Positions 60,901-64,000 of a stretch of 64,000 bases of DNA are shown piece after piece; positions within the stretch are counted from its first letter, which is position 1; each line of letters begins with the position of its first letter. The notes beneath the pieces were generated by a model. That model searched no databases. It was not told the origin of the DNA and saw only the letters and a list, made by a program, of their open reading frames with translations. The position numbers were made by a program, and so were the translations under genes. This DNA comes from Microbispora sp. H13382 (GTDB taxonomy: Bacteria; Actinomycetota; Actinomycetes; Streptosporangiales; Streptosporangiaceae): positions 542,351 to 606,350 of the forward strand of contig NZ_JABBXA010000002.1 of assembly GCF_014161445.1 (NCBI RefSeq), written 5' to 3'.

Positions 60901-61508
60901 TCTACTGGGCGGGCGGCGGCCGGGGGGCGGTTCCCGCGCAGGACATCCGGGTGCGCGCTCCGGGAAGGCCCGGATACGCGACCCTGCACGCCGCCGAGGT
61001 CGCCCGGCGGGACCTGCCGAGCGGTTCCGGTTATCAGGCGTTCGCCGAGGTGACCTCTCTCGTCCGTGCGGCGGGCGGGGGCCGCTGGTGGGTCGCGGGC
61101 GCCCCGGCGCGTGCGGGTACGGTCCGGCACTCCGCCTGGGGCCTGGTGGTGATGGCCGCGGACGTGCGGCAGCCGTACACGCGGGCGGTGGTGCTGGACG
61201 CCGCGGCGGTGATCGGGAACGAGGAGAGGGCCCTGCGGCTCCCCCTCGACGGCCTCGCCCCGGACGGCGCGCCCGCGCGGATCGATCTGATGGTCTGGAA
61301 CGGCGAGGGGGTCAGGGCGGGCGTCGTCACCATGGGGGATCGTGAGGACCGGCGCGGTTCGGGCGTCCTGGGCCGCGCGGATCCCGGAGGTGTCGCGGTC
61401 GACACGCTCCACGCCCTCCTGGGACCCCACCCCGCGCTCCAACTGGCCACCAGACGCGACCCCGTCTTCTTCGGCGTCGCGGTCGTGAGCGCACGGACGT
61501 GGTCTTGA
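57996..61508 (+). CDS. ECF sigma factor fused to zinc-finger anti-sigma, membrane helix and extracytoplasmic surface domains
   Basis: A 1170-residue single polypeptide. Residues about 8-80 are sigma region 2 ('MELLEAVRGGDTAAFGTLYRRHSVAARSLARRIAQSEDAVEDLLAETFARV') and about 115-172 sigma region 4 ('SLPERWRALLWHVEIEG...LSGRAAADLTRRARRGLREAYVRLHL'). A zinc-finger anti-sigma module follows with H206-x3-C210-x2-C213 in 'VDAHVAECIDCRSVFLQL'. A helix-rich linker with 30-residue repeats (Lys/Arg/Tyr) leads to one membrane helix near 371-392. Outside the cell there is a 290-residue disordered region with four GAGSPGKAK repeats. Next comes a DUF11/CARDB-like beta domain (about 690-890) interrupted by a duplicated acidic insert. 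The terminal domain (about 905-1170) has 'VLWAGLYWAGGGRG', 'YQAFAEVTSLVRAAGGGRWWV' and 'HSAWGLVVMAADVRQPYTRAVVLDA', as in large actinomycete surface proteins. Probably a one-protein envelope-sensing transcription switch. Confidence 0.85.
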   Translation: MRREVRHTDMELLEAVRGGDTAAFGTLYRRHSVAARSLARRIAQSEDAVEDLLAETFARVLEVVRRGDGPASAFRPYLLGSLRRYAATGVVDLADGDSLYVDPELAGLERSPLARAYRSLPERWRALLWHVEIEGGGPADAGPLVGLSGRAAADLTRRARRGLREAYVRLHLEDGPRAECRPIVSMILRYLESGLPKGEAAAVDAHVAECIDCRSVFLQLVDLTQELRAVVGQLVAGPAVDDYLADLATATTARSRSYGGARARLEAARHHVGMVKSRADRRMRRVLRGARDRPAGRAHALLREAYGRARTTARRLYGKAGALPGAAYGGTRTTIRRVYGKAGALPRAAYVRVRAALARLSALVRSMPTPHRAVLGGIAVAGLATAAFLLVAQPMETLSAGRSGERALDRPRPADGAASSRTAAGDTESAGTPFPYDRPRPHPRTSGSAADQPGAGIALGMPEITGRAGPGTDRRSPREETTGTPPASGHAGEDRPGREGGEHAAAGADGGGRANRRPASGRPVREPRTVTALPRREQGSGHADAARGPVPERQRVRGQLSRHPYQEHPEQARAQAGTRAEAQGGARAGSRQEPGATRDRREPQARHAATRRTPLARPGGSQAGERARSTGRSDTGAQKAAGSLGKAKGAGSPGKAKGAGSPGKAKGAGSPGKAKGAGSPGKAKEALAVAVDPLGALLRGQPGLVAVRLRNAGDAATGDVTATVTLPPGVRYLDQDGRGGRGHEAKPGALGQNHPRQDGVREDGAASDSADQERAAGGGADPAQNEAMRNDARQDGVRKDGAARDSADQERAAGRGAGDARTRSGAGDGWSCEASGRLVRCARGPLAAGEVTAIFLKVAVAADAPTGRAFTVRVRAGRLESTAQSTVGVRASGAAARFAADGRLAARVVGNVLVGSAASSGPCGAASGGRGRSPGVSVPVDLDRDPSTGTSSCADLDLPAGGHVLWAGLYWAGGGRGAVPAQDIRVRAPGRPGYATLHAAEVARRDLPSGSGYQAFAEVTSLVRAAGGGRWWVAGAPARAGTVRHSAWGLVVMAADVRQPYTRAVVLDAAAVIGNEERALRLPLDGLAPDGAPARIDLMVWNGEGVRAGVVTMGDREDRRGSGVLGRADPGGVAVDTLHALLGPHPALQLATRRDPVFFGVAVVSARTWS
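58945..59045. repeat. Two 60-bp in-frame repeats in the fused sigma gene
   Basis: Encodes two copies of an RRxYGKAGALPxAAY-type segment, just before the membrane helix, between the anti-sigma finger and the membrane. Confidence 0.7.
59922..60050. repeat. Tandem 27-bp repeats in the fused sigma gene
   Basis: About four and a half near-identical units each coding GAGSPGKAK, a basic Pro/Gly linker in the extracytoplasmic region. Confidence 0.9.
60261..60455. repeat. Pair of ~80-bp repeats with 111-bp period in the fused sigma gene
   Basis: Copies start at 60261 and 60372 and encode RQDGVR(E/K)DGAA-type acidic sequence, differing at a few bases. They sit inside the DUF11-like domain's strand-strand loop. 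Confidence 0.85.
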
Positions 61509-61779
61509 CATCCCCTGACTGGGATGCCCGACCGTCACCGTCCGGCGTGTTCACGGGCTCCGCGGCCCGTATCCGTCCAAGGGCGGTCGTGCGATAACAA
61601 ATTGGTGGGAGGCGATACCTGGACAAACTGGTACGGTCGGCGTGAACGCTTCCGACCCCAGGGGTGTTGGCGTCCCGATCCCCCCACCAGGCGGGCGAGG
61701 GCTGAATCGCCGGGAATCAGCCTCGCGGGAACACACGCTTGACTACCCTGAGAGGGCCACGTAGGAAGGGCGGTGTCGC

Positions 61780-63291
61780 GTGGATCGCTGCGCGCTGTTC
61801 GTTGACGCCGGCTACTTGCTGGCAGACGGCGCGATGGCCGTCCATGGGACCCGCCATCGCGAGGCCGTCTCCTGGGACTATCCGAGCCTGCTGCAGTTCC
61901 TGACGACCTTGTCAAGAGAGCGGACGGGCCTGCCGCTTCTGCGCTGCTACTGGTACGAGGCGACCGTCGAGGGCCGCCGTACGCCGGAGCACGACGTGCT
62001 GGCGGACATCCCCGGGCTCAAGCTCCGTCTCGGCCGCATCCGGCCGGGCCGCAGGGAAGGCGTGGACGCCCAGGTTCACCGTGACCTCATGACGCTGGCG
62101 CGCAACAACGCGGTCTGCGACGCGGTCGTGGTCAGCGGCGACGAGGACCTCACCCAGGTGGTGAGCGACGCGCAGGACCTCGGCATCCGCGTCACCGTCA
62201 TGCAGATCGCCACCGACGGCGCATGGTCGGCGGCGCGCACCCTGCGGCAGGAGTGCGACGACCTCATCGAGATCGGGAGCGGCCATCTCCGGCCGTTCGT
62301 CACGATGCTCACCGGGGCGGACCCGAGCCCCGGCGTCGGCAACGGCCAGTCCCACGGCAACGGCCTCGTCCCCCACGGCGGAAACGGCTCGCTGTCCAAC
62401 GGGACCCACCTCAACGGTTCCCACCAGAACGGGACACCCTCGCAGGGTAGCCACGCCACCGGCCTGCACGGTGGGGCGGTGACGGGAGCGCACGGCACCC
62501 CGCCGCAGGACCACCTGAGCGCTTCCGGAGCGGCCTCGAACGCCACCCAACCGCACCCCACGGGGACACACACGGGGACACCGGGCACGGGAAGCCACAG
62601 CGCCGGGTCGCACGGCGTGGGCAGCCACGGCAGCGGCGCCCACGGCAGTGACTCCCACGGCGCCGGCTCTCAAGGCATCGGCTCCCAGGGCGCGGGCGCA
62701 CACGGGACGGGTGCACACAGCGGCGGGCGGTCCTCCGCCGCCCACGCGCGTCCGGCTCTTCCGGCGCAGCCGTCCCCGCCGGCCTACAACGGGTACTCGC
62801 CGGAGTCCCAGCAGCCGCCCGCCCAGCCCGCTCCGCCGCGCCAGGCTCAGCCGTCCGTGAGCACACCGCTGCCGGCTCCCCGGGCGTCCACCCCGCCGTC
62901 GCCGCCCCCGGGGGCACAGCCGCCGCCGAGCAGCCCGGTGCAGAGCCAGCAGTACGGCTCCGGCCACGCCGCCTACTCTCCCTCACAGCTGGGGCCGTAC
63001 ACGGGCCCGCAGCCCGCTCCGGTGCCCGTGCAGACCGGAGGCACCACGACGCTCGCCGAGGCGGTCAAGGCGGCGCACAAGGAGGGGCACGACTTCGGCG
63101 AGTCGGTCGCCCGCGACGCCCCCGCGCTGTGGCTGGAGGCCGTGCTCGCCCGCAAGCCCCGGATGCCGTCCGACCTCGAGGCCCGCCTCCTGCAGGGGTC
63201 CTCGCTGCCGATCGACTTCCTGCTGCACGACGAGGTCAGGCACGCCCTGCGCCGCGGCTTCTGGGACGCCCTCGAGCGCGCCCGCCGCTGA
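61780..63291 (+). CDS. NYN/PIN-like domain protein with His/Ser/Gly-rich linker
   Basis: A 503-residue protein. The N-terminal 170 residues are an NYN (LabA/DUF88-type) nuclease-like domain with acidic residues in 'CALFVDAGYLLADGAMAV', 'GVDAQVHRDLMTLARNNAVCDAVVVSGDEDLTQVVSDAQDLGIRVTV' (D-x2 and D-x-D acidic cluster typical of PIN-fold metal sites). A long disordered region (about 185-420) has many SHG/AHG/GSHG units, then Pro/Gln-rich sequence. The last 80 residues ('TLAEAVKAAHKEGHDFGESVARDAPALWLEAVLARKPRMPSDLEARLL') form a conserved helical domain. It may process RNA. GTG start with AGGAAGGG. Confidence 0.88.
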   Translation: MDRCALFVDAGYLLADGAMAVHGTRHREAVSWDYPSLLQFLTTLSRERTGLPLLRCYWYEATVEGRRTPEHDVLADIPGLKLRLGRIRPGRREGVDAQVHRDLMTLARNNAVCDAVVVSGDEDLTQVVSDAQDLGIRVTVMQIATDGAWSAARTLRQECDDLIEIGSGHLRPFVTMLTGADPSPGVGNGQSHGNGLVPHGGNGSLSNGTHLNGSHQNGTPSQGSHATGLHGGAVTGAHGTPPQDHLSASGAASNATQPHPTGTHTGTPGTGSHSAGSHGVGSHGSGAHGSDSHGAGSQGIGSQGAGAHGTGAHSGGRSSAAHARPALPAQPSPPAYNGYSPESQQPPAQPAPPRQAQPSVSTPLPAPRASTPPSPPPGAQPPPSSPVQSQQYGSGHAAYSPSQLGPYTGPQPAPVPVQTGGTTTLAEAVKAAHKEGHDFGESVARDAPALWLEAVLARKPRMPSDLEARLLQGSSLPIDFLLHDEVRHALRRGFWDALERARR

Positions 63292-63369
63292 CCCGGCGGC
63301 TGTCCTTGCCAGGGCGGCCCATGGCGCGGCGCACCCCGCGCCCGTACGTCAGGTCACGGCACGTGTGGC

Positions 63370-63996
63370 TCAGCCGAGGGCGTCGAAGCCGGCCCGGAGC
63401 TGGGCGACGCGTTCGGTCAGTTCGGCGACCGCGCCGTTGAGGGGCGCGTCGGCGGACTTGTCCGCCAGTTCGCGCACCCGCCGCAGCTCGTCCTCGACGG
63501 CGGTGACGCGGCCGGCCAGCTCGGCCAGTACGGAGGCGTGGTCGCCGCCGTCCGGCAACTCGTTCGACAGGCGTTCGCGCAGCAGTGCCGCCTGCTCGGA
63601 GAGCCGCCGGTTCATCGTGTAGAGCTCCACGAACACGGCGACCTTGGCGCGCAGCACCCAGGGGTCGAACGGCTTGGTGAGGTAGTCGACCGCCCCGGCG
63701 GCGTACCCACGGAAGGCGTAGTCGGGGGCGCTGTCGACCACGGTCAGGAAGATGATCGGGATGTTCCTGGTGCGCTCTCTCCGCTTGATGTGCGCGGCGG
63801 TCTCGAAGCCGTCCATGCCCGGCATGCGTACGTCGAGCAGGATGAGGGCGAAGTCGGTCGACAGGAGGGCTTTCAGCGCCTCCTCCCCGGACCGGGCCCG
63901 TATGGGCACGACGTCCAGCGAGCTGAGGATCGCCTCCAGAGCGATCAGGTTCTCCTCGCGGTCGTCGACCAGCAGGACCCTGGCGCGGTCAGCCAT
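63370..63996 (-). CDS. Stand-alone response regulator with C-terminal coiled coil
   Basis: A 208-residue protein. The receiver domain (about 5-122) has acidic pocket 'LLVDDREENL', phospho-aspartate in 'ALILLDVRMPGMDGFETA', and lysine in 'VDYLTKPFDPW'. The remainder is a charged coiled coil ('LSEQAALLRERLSN', 'VTAVEDELRRVRELADK') with no output HTH. Such regulators usually follow a hybrid kinase or act on phosphatases. The ATG lies 4 bp from the window end, so the gene is probably complete at its 5' end, but its upstream partner is outside. Confidence 0.85.
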   Translation of the reverse strand: MADRARVLLVDDREENLIALEAILSSLDVVPIRARSGEEALKALLSTDFALILLDVRMPGMDGFETAAHIKRRERTRNIPIIFLTVVDSAPDYAFRGYAAGAVDYLTKPFDPWVLRAKVAVFVELYTMNRRLSEQAALLRERLSNELPDGGDHASVLAELAGRVTAVEDELRRVRELADKSADAPLNGAVAELTERVAQLRAGFDALG

Positions 63997-64000
63997 CGAT

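Overview
The window is chromosomal DNA from a high-GC filamentous actinomycete. Coding third positions are almost always G or C, GTG starts are common, and Shine-Dalgarno sites are of the GGAGG type. It contains a Cvn conservon operon, an ECF41-type sigma factor, an SPFH/flotillin gene, the Actinobacteria-type purA–DUF3151–fba order and many two-component, Ser/Thr-kinase and sigma systems. A member of Streptosporangiales is my best guess, but genus cannot be read from this sequence. No rRNA, tRNA, CRISPR array, transposase, phage gene or replication origin was seen.

Layout. 0.1-2.9 kb: a STAS protein, a SAM-dependent methyltransferase, a VOC protein and a small ORF that may be a stop-truncated gene. 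2.9-7.2 kb: xylose catabolism, with a ROK repressor divergent from xylA-xylB, a palindromic operator in between and a strong terminator after xylB. 7.3-15.3 kb: a DUF998-like membrane protein, a PLP enzyme, a complete conservon (histidine kinase, roadblock, DUF742, GTPase), an SDR and an acyltransferase. 15.4-22.7 kb: a small NfeD-like protein plus flotillin, a decayed DUF234-type ATPase, an MFS exporter, a NarL-type two-component pair and a CPBP protease. 22.9-33.2 kb: a surface-polysaccharide locus (CgeB-like/GT2 fusion, UDP-GlcNAc 2-epimerase, two GT4 enzymes, UDP-ManNAc dehydrogenase) followed by two exported proteins.

33.4-43.2 kb: an NrtR-like regulator, an acyltransferase, a polysaccharide deacetylase, a membrane Ser/Thr kinase fused to a GH6 cellulase-like ectodomain, a small exported protein, a HisC-type aminotransferase, a stand-alone Clp-N protein, an EamA transporter and a regulator. 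43.3-48.5 kb: a MurA homologue, purC, purD and CorA preceded by a small ORF. 48.6-51.7 kb: a deleted wrbA pseudogene divergent from an ECF41-type sigma gene, then P450 plus [3Fe-4S] ferredoxin. 51.9-57.8 kb: GDPD, purA, DUF3151, fba, DedA, a small membrane protein and pyrE. 57.9-64 kb: a 1170-residue fusion of ECF sigma factor, zinc-finger anti-sigma, membrane helix and surface domain, then an NYN protein and a response regulator.

The most unusual content is two single-polypeptide transmembrane signalling fusions. The first is a cytoplasmic Ser/Thr kinase joined to an extracellular GH6 fold in which two catalytic aspartates appear to be replaced. The second is an ECF sigma factor carrying its own anti-sigma finger, membrane helix and surface domain. 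The ECF41-type sigma gene and the wrbA pseudogene opposite it also share an identical divergent promoter architecture (CCTCACA-N16-CGTC), which suggests a sigma factor that has lost its neighbouring target enzyme.
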